A DNA stretch of 64,000 bases. It comes from Streptomyces sp. M41(2017). GTDB lineage: Bacteria > Actinomycetota > Actinomycetes > Streptomycetales > Streptomycetaceae. Position numbers and translations under genes: made by a program. Positions within the stretch are counted from its first letter, which is position 1, and the number at the start of each line of letters is the position of its first letter. Below, one piece after another: positions 1 through 8,140 of the stretch. Where the stretch lies: assembly GCF_002078175.1 (NCBI RefSeq), contig NZ_MWFK01000002.1, positions 1,860,001 through 1,924,000 on the forward strand. The letters run 5' to 3'. The notes beneath the pieces are model-generated. The model saw nothing but the letters and a program-made list of their open reading frames with translations, did not search any database and had not been told where the DNA came from.

Positions 1-1506
1 CAGGCGCTGCCGGTCCGTGAGGCCGAGGCCGGCCGGAGGCTTGGGCAGCGTCGAGGGCAGGTTCTCGTAGCCCTCGAGCCGGATGACCTCTTCGGCCAGG
101 TCGTTCGGGTCCGTCAGGTCGGGACGCCAGGACGGCACGGTGACGATCAGTTCGTCCTGGCCGTAGACGTCGCAGCCGACCTGCTGGAGACGGCGGACGA
201 CGGTCTCACGGCCGTAGTCGACACCGGCCACCTTGTCCGGGTGGTTCGCCGGGATGGTGATGGTGTGCGGCGCGGACGGCGTGATCACCTCGGTGACCCC
301 CGCGTCGGCGGTGCCGCCGGCGAGGAGGACGAGGAGGTCGACGGTCCGCTGGGCCGCCGCGGAGGCGGCCTGCGGGTCGACGCCGCGCTCGAAGCGCTTG
401 GACGCCTCGGAGGCCAGCTTGTGACGGCGGGCCGTGCGGGCGATCGAGATGGCGTCGAAGTGCGCGGCCTCGACGACGACCTCGGTGGTGGTGCCCTCGG
501 TGTCGTCGATCTCGGTGTTGGCGCCGCCCATGACGCCCGCGAGGCCGATGGGACCGCGGTCGTCGGTGATCACCAGGTCCTCGGCGTTCAGCGTGCGCTT
601 GACGCCGTCGAGGGTGGTGAGCTTCTCCCCCTGCTCGGCCCGGCGCACACCGATGGTGCCCTGGACGCGGCCGCGGTCGTACGCGTGCAGCGGCTGACCG
701 AGCTCCAGCATCACGTAGTTGGTGATGTCGACGGCCAGCGAGATCGGGCGCATGCCGGCCTTCTGGAGGCGGCGGCGGAGCCAGATCGGGGACTGGGCGT
801 CGGGGTCGAGGCCGGTCACCGTACGGGCGGTGAAGCGGTCGCAGCCCATCGGGTCGGAGACCTGCACCGGGTAGCCGAACGCGTTCGGGGCCGGTACGTC
901 GAGCAGGGCCGGGTCGCGCAGCGGCAGGCCGTACGCGATGGCGGTCTCGCGGGCGACGCCGCGCATCGACAGGGCGTAGCCGCGGTCGGGCGTGACGGCG
1001 ATGTCGAGGACCTCGTCGACGAGCTGGAGCAGCTCGATGGCGTCGGTGCCGACCTCGACCTCGGGCGGCAGCACGATGATGCCGCCGCTGCCGTCGTCGC
1101 CCATGCCGAGCTCGTCGCCCGAGCAGATCATGCCGTGCGAGGTCTTGCCGTACGTCTTGCGCGCGGCGATGGCGAAGTTGCCGGGCAGGACGGCGCCGGG
1201 CAGGACCACGACGACCTTGTCGCCGACGGCGAAGTTGCGGGCGCCGCAGACGATCTCCTGGGGCTCACCGGTGCCGTTGGCCGTGCCGACGGCGACGGTG
1301 CAGAAGCGGATGGGCTTCTTGAACTCCGTCAGTTCCTCGATGGTCAGCACCTGGCCGACGACCAGGGGGCCCTTGAGGTCGGCGCCGAGCGGCTCGACGG
1401 TCTCGACCTCGAGGCCTGCCGAGATGAGCTTGGCCTGGACGTCGCGCCCGGTCTCCGTCGCCGGCAGGTCGACGTACTCCCGCAGCCAAGAAAGCGGGAC
1501 CCGCAT
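1..1506 (-). CDS. pheT: Phenylalanyl-tRNA synthetase beta subunit, C-terminus beyond the window
   Basis: Beta subunit of the cytosolic (alpha-beta)2 enzyme that charges tRNA-Phe. The visible 502 residues begin MRVPLSWLREYVDLP, typical of bacterial PheT. They run through the OB-fold tRNA-binding domain (roughly residues 40-150) and into the B3/B4 editing region and B5, with a clear GLAGVMGGANTEI stretch. The reading frame is open to base 1, so the C-terminal part is missing because the window ends. The ATG at 1504-1506 shares bases with the pheS stop codon (ATGA), so the two subunits are translationally coupled, as expected for equal amounts of each. Nothing looks degenerate. Confidence 0.96.
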   Translation of the reverse strand, partial: MRVPLSWLREYVDLPATETGRDVQAKLISAGLEVETVEPLGADLKGPLVVGQVLTIEELTEFKKPIRFCTVAVGTANGTGEPQEIVCGARNFAVGDKVVVVLPGAVLPGNFAIAARKTYGKTSHGMICSGDELGMGDDGSGGIIVLPPEVEVGTDAIELLQLVDEVLDIAVTPDRGYALSMRGVARETAIAYGLPLRDPALLDVPAPNAFGYPVQVSDPMGCDRFTARTVTGLDPDAQSPIWLRRRLQKAGMRPISLAVDITNYVMLELGQPLHAYDRGRVQGTIGVRRAEQGEKLTTLDGVKRTLNAEDLVITDDRGPIGLAGVMGGANTEIDDTEGTTTEVVVEAAHFDAISIARTARRHKLASEASKRFERGVDPQAASAAAQRTVDLLVLLAGGTADAGVTEVITPSAPHTITIPANHPDKVAGVDYGRETVVRRLQQVGCDVYGQDELIVTVPSWRPDLTDPNDLAEEVIRLEGYENLPSTLPKPPAGLGLTDRQRL

Positions 1507-2633
1507 CAGATCTCCATCCCGAACGGCCGGGTGAACCGGACGTCACCCTCGACCATGTCTCGCATGTCTTCGACGTTGTGGCGGAACATCAGCATCCGCT
1601 CGATACCGAACCCGAAGGCGAACCCGCTGTACTTCTCCGGGTCGACGCCGCAGGCGACGAGCACCCGCGGGTTGACCATGCCGCAGCCGCCCAGCTCGAT
1701 CCAGCCCTCGGACGAGCAGGTCCGGCAGGGGCGGTCGGGGTTGCCGACGGACTCGCCCTTGCAGACGTAGCAGAGCATGTCCATCTCGGCGGACGGCTCG
1801 GTGAAGGGGAAGTAGTTCGGGCGCAGCCGGGTCTTCATGTCCGAGCCGAAGAGCGACTGGACCATGTGGTCGAGGGTGCCCTTGAGGTCGGCCATGGTCA
1901 GGCCCTCGTCGACGGCGAGCAGCTCGATCTGGTGGAAGACCGGGGTGTGCGTGGCGTCGAGCTCGTCCGTGCGGTAGACGCGGCCGGGGCACACGACGTA
2001 GACGGGCGGCTCCCGGTCGAGCAGGGCGCGGGCCTGCACCGGGGAGGTGTGGGTGCGCAGCACGACACCGGACTCGTCGCCCTCCACGCCCTCGGGGCCC
2101 TGGACGAAGAAGGTGTCCTGCATCTGCCGGGCCGGGTGGTCCGGGCCGAAGTTCAGGGCGTCGAAGTTGAACCACTCCGCCTCGACCTCGGGGCCCTCGG
2201 CGATCTCGTATCCCATGGACACGAAGACGTCGGCGACGCGCTCCATCATGGTGGTCAGCGGGTGCCGGGCGCCGGCGGGTACACGGTCGTAGGGCAGTGT
2301 GACGTCCACCGCCTCCTCGACGAGTACGCGCGCGTCGCGCTCGGCCTCCAGCTCGGCCTGGCGGGCACCGAGGGCCTTGTTCACGGCGCCCCGGGCCTGG
2401 CCGACGAGCTTGCCGGCCGCGGCCTTGGCCTGCGGGGGCAGTGCGCCGATCTCGCGGTTGGCGAGGGCCAGCGGAGAGGTGCCGCCGGTGTGGGCGACCT
2501 TGGCCTCCTGGAGCGCGTCGAGGTCGCCGGCGGCCGCGAAGGCGGCGAGCGCCTCGTCCCGCATGCGCTCGATCTCTTCCGGTTTCAAGGCCTCGACCTC
2601 TACAGGGTCGTACGACTTATTAGGTGCCGACAT
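1506..2633 (-). CDS. pheS: Phenylalanyl-tRNA synthetase alpha subunit
   Basis: Catalytic alpha subunit of PheRS, 375 residues, normal bacterial length. An N-terminal coiled-coil arm (about 1-100) precedes the class II catalytic core. Motif 2 is around VYRTDELDATHTPVFHQIE and motif 3 is the C-terminal GFGIERMLM. The stretch HPARQMQDTFF is the family signature. The ATG at 2633 follows a weak GGAAG about 12 bases upstream. The gene overlaps pheT by an ATGA. A candidate minus-strand -10 (TAGACT) lies at 2731-2736 in the 174-bp gap after the histidine kinase, so pheST probably has its own promoter. No T-box is recognisable there. Confidence 0.97.
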   Translation of the reverse strand: MSAPNKSYDPVEVEALKPEEIERMRDEALAAFAAAGDLDALQEAKVAHTGGTSPLALANREIGALPPQAKAAAGKLVGQARGAVNKALGARQAELEAERDARVLVEEAVDVTLPYDRVPAGARHPLTTMMERVADVFVSMGYEIAEGPEVEAEWFNFDALNFGPDHPARQMQDTFFVQGPEGVEGDESGVVLRTHTSPVQARALLDREPPVYVVCPGRVYRTDELDATHTPVFHQIELLAVDEGLTMADLKGTLDHMVQSLFGSDMKTRLRPNYFPFTEPSAEMDMLCYVCKGESVGNPDRPCRTCSSEGWIELGGCGMVNPRVLVACGVDPEKYSGFAFGFGIERMLMFRHNVEDMRDMVEGDVRFTRPFGMEI

Positions 2634-2807
2634 CTCTTCCCGTGCTTCCGGTTGGCTGGCTGAGGGTCCCCGTCACCGACTCGGAGACGAATCGTCCGCA
2701 GATGAGAGGACGCAAAGGTGCCAAAGGCCGAGTCTAACGGGGGTGGGGGCCTGCCCAGGACCTGGCGGTGCTCCCGTGCGGATGCGCCCGTGGGGTGCGT
2801 CGCGGCG

Positions 2808-3983
2808 TCAGAGGAGATACGCCGGGGTGCCCACGGGCAACGTAAATCGGAACTCTGCCCCTCCACCGGGGGCGCGGCCGACCGTGATCGTGCCGCCGTG
2901 GGCTTCGACGATGCCCTTGACGATGTACAGCCCGAGGCCCGTGCCACCGCGCTTGCTGCCCCGCCAGAAGCGGGTGAAGACGCGGTTCATGGACTCCTCC
3001 GGGATTCCGGTGCCCTCGTCGCTCACGGTGACCGACGTGACGGCACTCGCCGGGCCCTCCTCGTCCGCCCGCTCGCGCGGGGAGACCGAGGGTGCCACGT
3101 CAATGGTGACGGTTCCCTCGCCGTGTCGCACCGCATTTTCGATCAGGTTGCTCAGCACCTGGTCGACCTTGTCGGGGTCGGCCCACAGGGCGGGCAACGG
3201 CTGCTCGATGCGCAGCAGGAAACGGTCGGCGGGCTGGCCGGAGGCGACGTAGGCCTGGATGTGGCGGCCGACGGCCACCCCCATGTCGACGGGCTGGCGG
3301 CGGACCTCCAGGCGGCCGGAGTCGATGCGGGAGATGTCGAGCAGTTCGGCGATGAGCCGGGTGACGCGGTCGGCGTCGGCGTCGACGGTCTCCAGCATCA
3401 GCTTCTTCTGGTCGTCCGTGAAGCGTTCCCACTTGGCGAGCAGGGTCGCGGTGAAGCCCTTGACGGAGGTCAGCGGCGAGCGCAGTTCGTGGGCGACGGT
3501 GGCGATCAGCTCGGCGTGGCTGCGCTCGGTGCGGCGGCGGGCCTCGGTGTCGCGCAGGGAGACGACGACGCGGCGGACGGGTCCGGTGGGCCGGGTCCGT
3601 ACGTAGCGGGCGGCGACCAGGACCTCACGGCCGCCGGGGAGCAGCAGGTTGCGCTCGGGCTGGCCGTTGCGGATGGTGAGTCCGCCGTAGGGGTCGGTCA
3701 GCTGCCACCAGCGGCGGCCCTCCAGGTCCTCCAGGGGCAGTGCCGTCTCCAGACGGCGGCCGAGGGCCCGGTCGGCGGGGACGGCGGTGATCCGCGCCGC
3801 GGCGGCGTTGAAGCAGATGACCCGGCCGTGCTCGTCGGCGACGACGAGTCCGTCGGGCAGGTCGTCGGGGTCGACACCCGTGCCGGCCTGCGGGTCGGTG
3901 CCTTCATCCGGCCGGGACGCGGGGGTGCCGCGCACGTCGCGTGCTCGCAGCGCGCTGTGCGCACCGCCCGTGCCGACACTCAT
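2808..3983 (-). CDS. Orphan PAS-type sensor histidine kinase
   Basis: Cytosolic histidine kinase of 391 residues. A PAS-like sensor region (about 40-150: DGLVVADEHGRVICFNAAAA) is followed by HisKA with the H-box VAHELRSPLTSVKGF (phospho-acceptor His165). The HATPase has an N-box (VLSNLIENAVRHG), a G1 box (DEGTGIP) and a G2 box (GTGLGLYIVKG). No transmembrane segment or signal peptide is visible, so the input is probably intracellular. No response regulator lies beside it. It sits between the RNA methyltransferase (53-bp gap) and pheS in the same direction, an arrangement found in other Streptomyces. Its signal and partner cannot be told from sequence. Confidence 0.93.
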   Translation of the reverse strand: MSVGTGGAHSALRARDVRGTPASRPDEGTDPQAGTGVDPDDLPDGLVVADEHGRVICFNAAAARITAVPADRALGRRLETALPLEDLEGRRWWQLTDPYGGLTIRNGQPERNLLLPGGREVLVAARYVRTRPTGPVRRVVVSLRDTEARRRTERSHAELIATVAHELRSPLTSVKGFTATLLAKWERFTDDQKKLMLETVDADADRVTRLIAELLDISRIDSGRLEVRRQPVDMGVAVGRHIQAYVASGQPADRFLLRIEQPLPALWADPDKVDQVLSNLIENAVRHGEGTVTIDVAPSVSPRERADEEGPASAVTSVTVSDEGTGIPEESMNRVFTRFWRGSKRGGTGLGLYIVKGIVEAHGGTITVGRAPGGGAEFRFTLPVGTPAYLL

Positions 3984-4036
3984 CCCCGTACCCCACCTCT
4001 CGTCTGGCGCAGAGGGCCCCCGAGCCCGTCACCCTA

Positions 4037-4897
4037 CTAGCTGTCGGTGACGGAGCGGCACCCTGTGGAGGCGCGCTGTGCACGGGCCGACGCGTAGAGA
4101 CATACGGCCGCGGCGGTGGCGAGGTTCAGGCTCTCGGCCTTTCCGTGGATCGGGACGCGCACGACGGCGTCGGCCAGCGCCCGGGTCTCCTCCGGGAGTC
4201 CCCAGGCCTCGTTGCCGAACACCCAGGCGGTGGGTCCGCCCATGGTCCCCTTGTCGAGCTCGTCGTCGAGGTCGTCCTCGCCCGCTCCGTCGGCGGCGAC
4301 GATCCGGACGCCCGCGTCCTTGAGGCCCGCGACGGCCTGCTCGACGGGGACGCCGACGGCGACGGGCAGGTGGAACAGGGACCCGACGGAGGCGCGGACG
4401 GCCTTGGGGTTGTAGAGGTCGACGGAGGCGTCGGTGAGGACGACGGCCTCGGCGCCCGCGGCGTCCGCGCAGCGCAGCACGGTGCCGGCGTTCCCGGGGT
4501 CGCGGACGTGCGCGAGTACGGCGACGAGGCGGGGCCGGGCCTTGAGGACGTCCTCGAAGGGGGTGTCGAGGAAGCGGCAGATCCCGACGACGCCCTGCGG
4601 GGTGACGGTGGTGGAGATGTCCGCGATGACCTCCTCCTCGGCGAGGTGCACGCGGGCGCCCGCGGCGCGGGCGTCGCCGACGATGTCGGCGTACCGCTCG
4701 GCCGCCTCGACGGTGGCGAACAGTTCGACGAGGGTGGCGTCGCCGTCGACGCGGTGCGCGGCGGCCTCCCGTACGGCCTGCGGCCCCTCGGCGAGGAAGA
4801 GCCGCTCCTTGCCCCGGAAGTTCCGCCTGGCGAGCCGACGGGCGGCGGCGACGCGCGGCGAGCGCGGGGAGATCAGCTCGGGGGCGGCGGGGGGCAT
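4037..4897 (-). CDS. TrmH/SpoU family RNA 2'-O-methyltransferase
   Basis: Predicted SAM-dependent ribose methyltransferase of rRNA or tRNA, 286 residues. An N-terminal substrate-binding domain (RNFRGKERLFLAEGPQAV) precedes the SPOUT knot domain. That domain carries all three family motifs: motif 1 HVRDPGNAGTVLRCADAAG, motif 2 FGNEAWGLPEE and motif 3 HGKAESLNLATAAAV. The frame stays open upstream into rplT. I chose the ATG at 4897 because GAAGGTGA stands just before it and the conserved protein begins there. It is separated from rplT by a strong hairpin, so it may be transcribed partly by read-through. The exact RNA target is not determined by sequence. Confidence 0.93.
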   Translation of the reverse strand: MPPAAPELISPRSPRVAAARRLARRNFRGKERLFLAEGPQAVREAAAHRVDGDATLVELFATVEAAERYADIVGDARAAGARVHLAEEEVIADISTTVTPQGVVGICRFLDTPFEDVLKARPRLVAVLAHVRDPGNAGTVLRCADAAGAEAVVLTDASVDLYNPKAVRASVGSLFHLPVAVGVPVEQAVAGLKDAGVRIVAADGAGEDDLDDELDKGTMGGPTAWVFGNEAWGLPEETRALADAVVRVPIHGKAESLNLATAAAVCLYASARAQRASTGCRSVTDS

Positions 4898-4945
4898 GGG
4901 GTCACCTTCACGTTGCAGGGGGAGTTTCTGCCGCACGGAACACGA

Positions 4946-4975
4946 CGGACCCGCAGGCGAAAACCTGCGGGTCCG
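4946..4975 (-). terminator. Hairpin terminator after rplT
   Basis: A perfect 12-bp stem (CGGACCCGCAGG pairing with CCTGCGGGTCCG) encloses the loop CGAAAA. It lies between the rplT stop and the methyltransferase RBS. There is no U-run, which is usual for Streptomyces terminators. Confidence 0.75.
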
Positions 4976-5004
4976 GTGACTTCCGGCGAGGGCCGGCGTC
5001 GGTG

Positions 5005-5388
5005 TCAGGCGGCCTTCGGCGCGTTGACGTCCGACGGCAGGGCCTTCTGCGCGACCTCGACGAGCGCGGCGAACGCGTTGGCGTCGTTGACGGCCAGCTC
5101 CGCGAGGATCTTGCGGTCCACCTCGATGTTGGCGGCGTTCAGACCCTGGATGAGGCGGTTGTACGTCATGCCGTTCTGGCGGGCCGCAGCGTTGATGCGC
5201 TGGATCCACAGCCGACGGAAGTCGCCCTTGCGCTTCTTGCGGTCGTTGTAGTTGTAGACCAGCGAGTGGGTGACCTGCTCCTTGGCCTTGCGGTACAGGC
5301 GCGAACGCTGACCGCGGTAGCCGGAGGCCGCCTCGAGGATTGCCCGGCGCTTCTTGTGGGCGTTGACTGCCCGCTTGACGCGTGCCAC
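5005..5388 (-). CDS. rplT: 50S ribosomal protein L20
   Basis: Ribosomal protein L20, 127 residues, an early 23S rRNA-binding assembly protein of the large subunit. MARVKRAVNAHKKRRAILE and the SRLYRKAKEQVTHSL helix are family hallmarks. The C-terminal globular part (about 60-118) is complete. It is the last gene of infC-rpmI-rplT. In other bacteria L20 represses this operon by binding leader or intergenic RNA structures; the hairpins noted at 5705-5742 and 6557-6575 are candidates here, though not shown. The C-terminus ends with a short divergent tail. Confidence 0.98.
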   Translation of the reverse strand: MARVKRAVNAHKKRRAILEAASGYRGQRSRLYRKAKEQVTHSLVYNYNDRKKRKGDFRRLWIQRINAAARQNGMTYNRLIQGLNAANIEVDRKILAELAVNDANAFAALVEVAQKALPSDVNAPKAA

Positions 5389-5483
5389 TTTTTAACTCCT
5401 TGTAGCGGGGCCGTGGTGGGAGTCACACGGCCCGAAATCGATGGGGTCCCGGTCCTGACGTGCGGCGCCTGGGCGCCGGTACG

Positions 5484-5678
5484 TCACTTGCCGAGAAGCT
5501 TCTTGATCTTCTTGGCGTCGCCCGGGGCCATCTCGGCGTTGCCGGTGAGGCGGCGCGTCAGGCGCGACGACTTGTGCTCGAGCAGGTGGCGCTTGCCGGC
5601 ACGCTCGCGGAGCACCTTGCCGGAGCCGGTGATCTTGAAGCGCTTGCTGGCACCGCTGTGCGACTTGTTCTTCGGCAT
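5484..5678 (-). CDS. rpmI: 50S ribosomal protein L35
   Basis: Ribosomal protein L35, 64 residues, very basic. It begins MPKNKSHSGASKRFKITGSGK and ends KIKKLLGK, as in all L35 proteins. It lies 95 bp before rplT and 106 bp after infC, in the conserved infC-rpmI-rplT order. The RBS GAGGAGAG is visible directly upstream of the ATG. The ORF is intact, with nothing unusual. Confidence 0.98.
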   Translation of the reverse strand: MPKNKSHSGASKRFKITGSGKVLRERAGKRHLLEHKSSRLTRRLTGNAEMAPGDAKKIKKLLGK

Positions 5679-5704
5679 AGCGCCGTTCTCTCCTCGTCAG
5701 TGGC

Positions 5705-5742
5705 GTTCCGGTGCCCGGTCGCGGGACCGGGCACGGTGGAAC
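5705..5742 (-). promoter_or_regulatory. Long hairpin between infC and rpmI
   Basis: A 10-bp perfect stem (GTGCCCGGTC with GACCGGGCAC, loop GCGG) is extended by a second GTTCC/GGAAC pairing. It sits just upstream of the rpmI RBS. It could be an L20-binding regulatory structure, an RNA-processing site or a partial terminator; sequence alone does not decide. Confidence 0.5.
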
Positions 5743-5784
5743 GTCATATGTATCGATTGACATCCTGGGGCGTGAGCCCTGGGA

Positions 5785-6477
5785 TCACGCCTCGGCGGAC
5801 GCCTCGGCCGGAGCCTCGGCGGACTCGGCCTCGGTGGTCCCACCCTCGGCGATCTCGCCTTCGGCCAGGTCACCGTCGGCGGCGTTCTGCGAGCGACCGG
5901 GGTTGGCCTTCGCTTCCGCCTTGCGAGCGGCCTGGGCCTCACGGGCCTCGGCCATCGCCTCGGTCTTCTTCTTGTGCGGGCCGAGAACCATGATCATGTT
6001 TCGGCCGTCCTGCTTCGGGTTCGACTCGATGAACCCGAGGTCCTCGACGTCCGAAGCGAGACGCTGGAGCAGTCGGTAGCCGAGCTCCGGCCGGGACTGC
6101 TCACGACCACGGAACATGATCGTGATCTTGACCTTGTCGCCCTGCTTGAGGAACCGGACGACGTGACCCTTCTTGGTGTCATAGTCGTGCGGGTCGATCT
6201 TCGGCCGGAGCTTCATCTCCTTGATGACCGTGTGCGCCTGGTTCTTGCGCGCCTCGCGGGCCTTCATGGCCGATTCATACTTGAACTTGCCGTAGTCCAT
6301 GAGCTTGCAGACGGGCGGGCGAGCGCTCGCCGCCACCTCGACCAGGTCGAGGTCGTACTCCTGAGCAAGCTCAAGGGCCTTGGCAAGCGGAACAATCCCG
6401 ACCTGCTCGCCGCTGGGACCGACAAGTCGCACTTCGGGAACGCGAATCCGGTCGTTGATGCGGGGCTCGGCGCTGAT
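5785..6477 (-). CDS. infC: Translation initiation factor IF-3, probable ATC start
   Basis: IF-3 binds the 30S subunit, blocks premature 50S joining and proofreads the initiator tRNA and start codon. The N-domain starts at SAEPRINDRIRVPEVRL, the linker is KLMDYGKFKYE, and the C-domain includes KITIMFRGREQSR and ends near MIMVLGPHKK. A 45-residue Ala/Glu-rich acidic tail follows, absent from E. coli IF-3. A perfect AGGAGG (6482-6487) ends four bases before ATC (6475-6477), exactly where homology begins. IF-3 genes elsewhere use AUU/AUC/AUA for self-control. An in-frame GTG at 6501 (238 residues) has no RBS, and a further ATG at 6600 is even less likely. The protein from ATC is 230 residues. The product is certain; the start is an inference. 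Confidence 0.93.
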   Translation of the reverse strand: MSAEPRINDRIRVPEVRLVGPSGEQVGIVPLAKALELAQEYDLDLVEVAASARPPVCKLMDYGKFKYESAMKAREARKNQAHTVIKEMKLRPKIDPHDYDTKKGHVVRFLKQGDKVKITIMFRGREQSRPELGYRLLQRLASDVEDLGFIESNPKQDGRNMIMVLGPHKKKTEAMAEAREAQAARKAEAKANPGRSQNAADGDLAEGEIAEGGTTEAESAEAPAEASAEA

Positions 6478-6487
6478 GGATCCTCCT
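6475..6487 (-). promoter_or_regulatory. infC ribosome binding site with non-canonical ATC start
   Basis: AGGAGG, then ATCC, then ATC. This is the only good Shine-Dalgarno near the IF-3 N-terminus. It would sit inside the coding region if the GTG at 6501 were used. The arrangement fits the known autoregulation of IF-3 through start-codon discrimination. Confidence 0.65.
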
Positions 6488-6501
6488 AGGTAGCACCACA
6501 C

Positions 6502-6892
6502 GGCGGTCTGGCGGACAGCCGCGTATGTCTCTGCTGACACTGGGACCAACCGCTGCGGGGCATGAAAAATGCCCCTGACGGGACACAGGCGGGGCTCCAT
6601 GGATTACCGGAGCACCGCCGCGGTCAACCGCGGGGCGCACATTCGGGCGACTCCACCGTCCGTACGGAACGGTGGCGGCCGCCTGACCGGGTGACCCGCC
6701 GTCCCGGGGGACGGTCAGGTGGGAGATCGGAGCCTCCACTTGTGGGCCGAGCACATACGTGTCCGGCCGGTCGTTACACAAGGTTAGCAGTTTCGCCGGG
6801 TACGCGCTAACCGACGGCCTCGGGACCGTCCCCCACCAGGGGGAACGCTCCCGCGGGCGGGGGCGTGCGCGCCGGGGCCTATCGTGTGGGGC
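6502..6892. other. Divergent intergenic region and structured infC leader
   Basis: No credible gene lies here. On the infC strand there is a hairpin at 6557-6575 (GGGGCAT, loop, ATGCCCC). Further up are GC-rich palindromes near 6620-6680, and a possible promoter reading TTGTGT, 18 bp, TATGTG around 6755-6785. A perfect 7-bp inverted repeat (GGTTAGC at 6782-6788, GCTAACC at 6806-6812) lies between the infC and DUF1844 starts. The leader is about 270 bases long, unusually long for Streptomyces. Confidence 0.55.
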
Positions 6893-7249
6893 ATGAGTGA
6901 CACCCCTCCCCCTAACCCCGACTTCGACACCATGACCCGCGACATCGCCGAGGTCCCCGCGGTCGAGGTCATCGTGACGGTCGCCGTCAACCTGATGAGC
7001 GCCGCCGCGGTGAAGCTCGGTCTCACCGAGGAGGGTGACGAGCACAAGGACCTGGACGAGGCCCGCAAGCTCGTCACCGCGCTCGCCGGGCTCCTCGACG
7101 CGAGCACGACCGAGATCAGCTCCTTCCACGCGGCGCCGCTGCGCGACGGCCTGAAGTCGCTCCAGCTCGCCTTCCGCGAGGCCTCCCTCGTCCCGGACGA
7201 GCCGGGCCAGGGCCCGGGCGAGAAGTACACGGGTCCGGTCTACGGCTGA
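6893..7249 (+). CDS. DUF1844 family protein
   Basis: Small acidic cytosolic protein of 118 residues, conserved beside infC in actinobacteria. The core is predicted helical (VPAVEVIVTVAVNLMSAAAVKLG), followed by an amphipathic stretch (EARKLVTALAGLLDASTTEI), typical of DUF1844 (PF08899). The function of this family is unknown. I use the ATG at 6893; an in-frame GTG at 6884 has no better RBS. It is transcribed away from infC and faces the SseB gene tail to tail, with a 10-bp gap. Confidence 0.9.
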   Translation: MSDTPPPNPDFDTMTRDIAEVPAVEVIVTVAVNLMSAAAVKLGLTEEGDEHKDLDEARKLVTALAGLLDASTTEISSFHAAPLRDGLKSLQLAFREASLVPDEPGQGPGEKYTGPVYG

Positions 7250-7259
7250 ACCGTCCCGC

Positions 7260-7991
7260 TCAGCGGCGCACGTACAGGGGCTCGCCCGGTGGTGTCGCCT
7301 CGGCCGGCAGGAGTGCCAGGTCGAGGCCGCGGACCAGGCGGGCCCGCAGTGTCTCGTCGGCCGCGAGCCGCTCGGCGACCGCGCGGGCGGCCTCGGCGGG
7401 GGCTGCCGACGGGTCGAGCACGAGGGCCAACGTGCCGTCGGCCTGACCCGGACCGAGATGGGCCCGGACCACCAGGGGCTCGGCGGCCACCGCGGCCCGT
7501 ACCGCCTCGACGACGGCGGGATCGGCCAGCGGTTCGGCGGTCGTCCGCCCCTCGGCCAGTGCCAGCAGGGCGGAGCCGGTCAGCTGGAAGGCGACGGGAC
7601 CGGCGAGGTCCAGCACGACCGTGTCCGCCTTCTCGTGCGCGGCGGCCTCCAGCACCTGGCGCAGGGGTACGGCGACGGGGCGGGCCGCGGGGTCCCAGCG
7701 GGCCAGCGAGTCCGTGGAGGTGAAGGCGGGCAGCGCCGTGCGGTCCCCTGCCTTGAGGGTGGGCACCGCCATGTCGCTGGTCTTCTCGTGGCGCAGCCCG
7801 TTCTCGTCCTCCTCGACCTCGCCGAGGACCGCCACGACCGGCACGAGCAGCCGGGCGTCCTTGAGGGCCTCCAGGACCGGCGGCACGGCGGAACGGTCCG
7901 CCGACCAGGCGGCGAGCGCCGCGCTCAGCCGGGGATCGGCGGAGCCGTCGTCGTCGGGAAAGCCGGAGTCGGGAATGTTCTTGTTCGCCAC
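7260..7991 (-). CDS. SseB family protein
   Basis: Predicted cytosolic protein of 243 residues with an SseB N-terminal domain (PF07179): DARLLVPVVAVLGEV and the conserved TALPAFTSTDSLARWDP. SseB was named for enhanced serine sensitivity in E. coli; its molecular role is unclear. I chose GTG at 7991 (MANKNIPDSGFPDDDGSADPRL), where family similarity starts. The frame extends upstream to 8087, but that extension resembles noncoding sequence. The RBS in front of the GTG is weak. Confidence 0.85.
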   Translation of the reverse strand: MANKNIPDSGFPDDDGSADPRLSAALAAWSADRSAVPPVLEALKDARLLVPVVAVLGEVEEDENGLRHEKTSDMAVPTLKAGDRTALPAFTSTDSLARWDPAARPVAVPLRQVLEAAAHEKADTVVLDLAGPVAFQLTGSALLALAEGRTTAEPLADPAVVEAVRAAVAAEPLVVRAHLGPGQADGTLALVLDPSAAPAEAARAVAERLAADETLRARLVRGLDLALLPAEATPPGEPLYVRR

Positions 7992-8140
7992 GGTCCCTGA
8001 CCCTATCGGGGGGATGCTGTTGCGCTTGTGCGGGCCCCGAAACCCGGCGGTGACGGGATTCACGGGTTTCTCAGTCTTCGCTGACACAGCTCTAACACGC
8101 GTCTAACCGGAGGCACAGTCGGGCCGTCCAGCATCGCGGC

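Noticed and set aside
2634..2807. T-box or leader peptide attenuator upstream of pheS
   Set aside because: No T-box core, no Phe-rich leader peptide and no clear antiterminator; only a possible -10 is seen.
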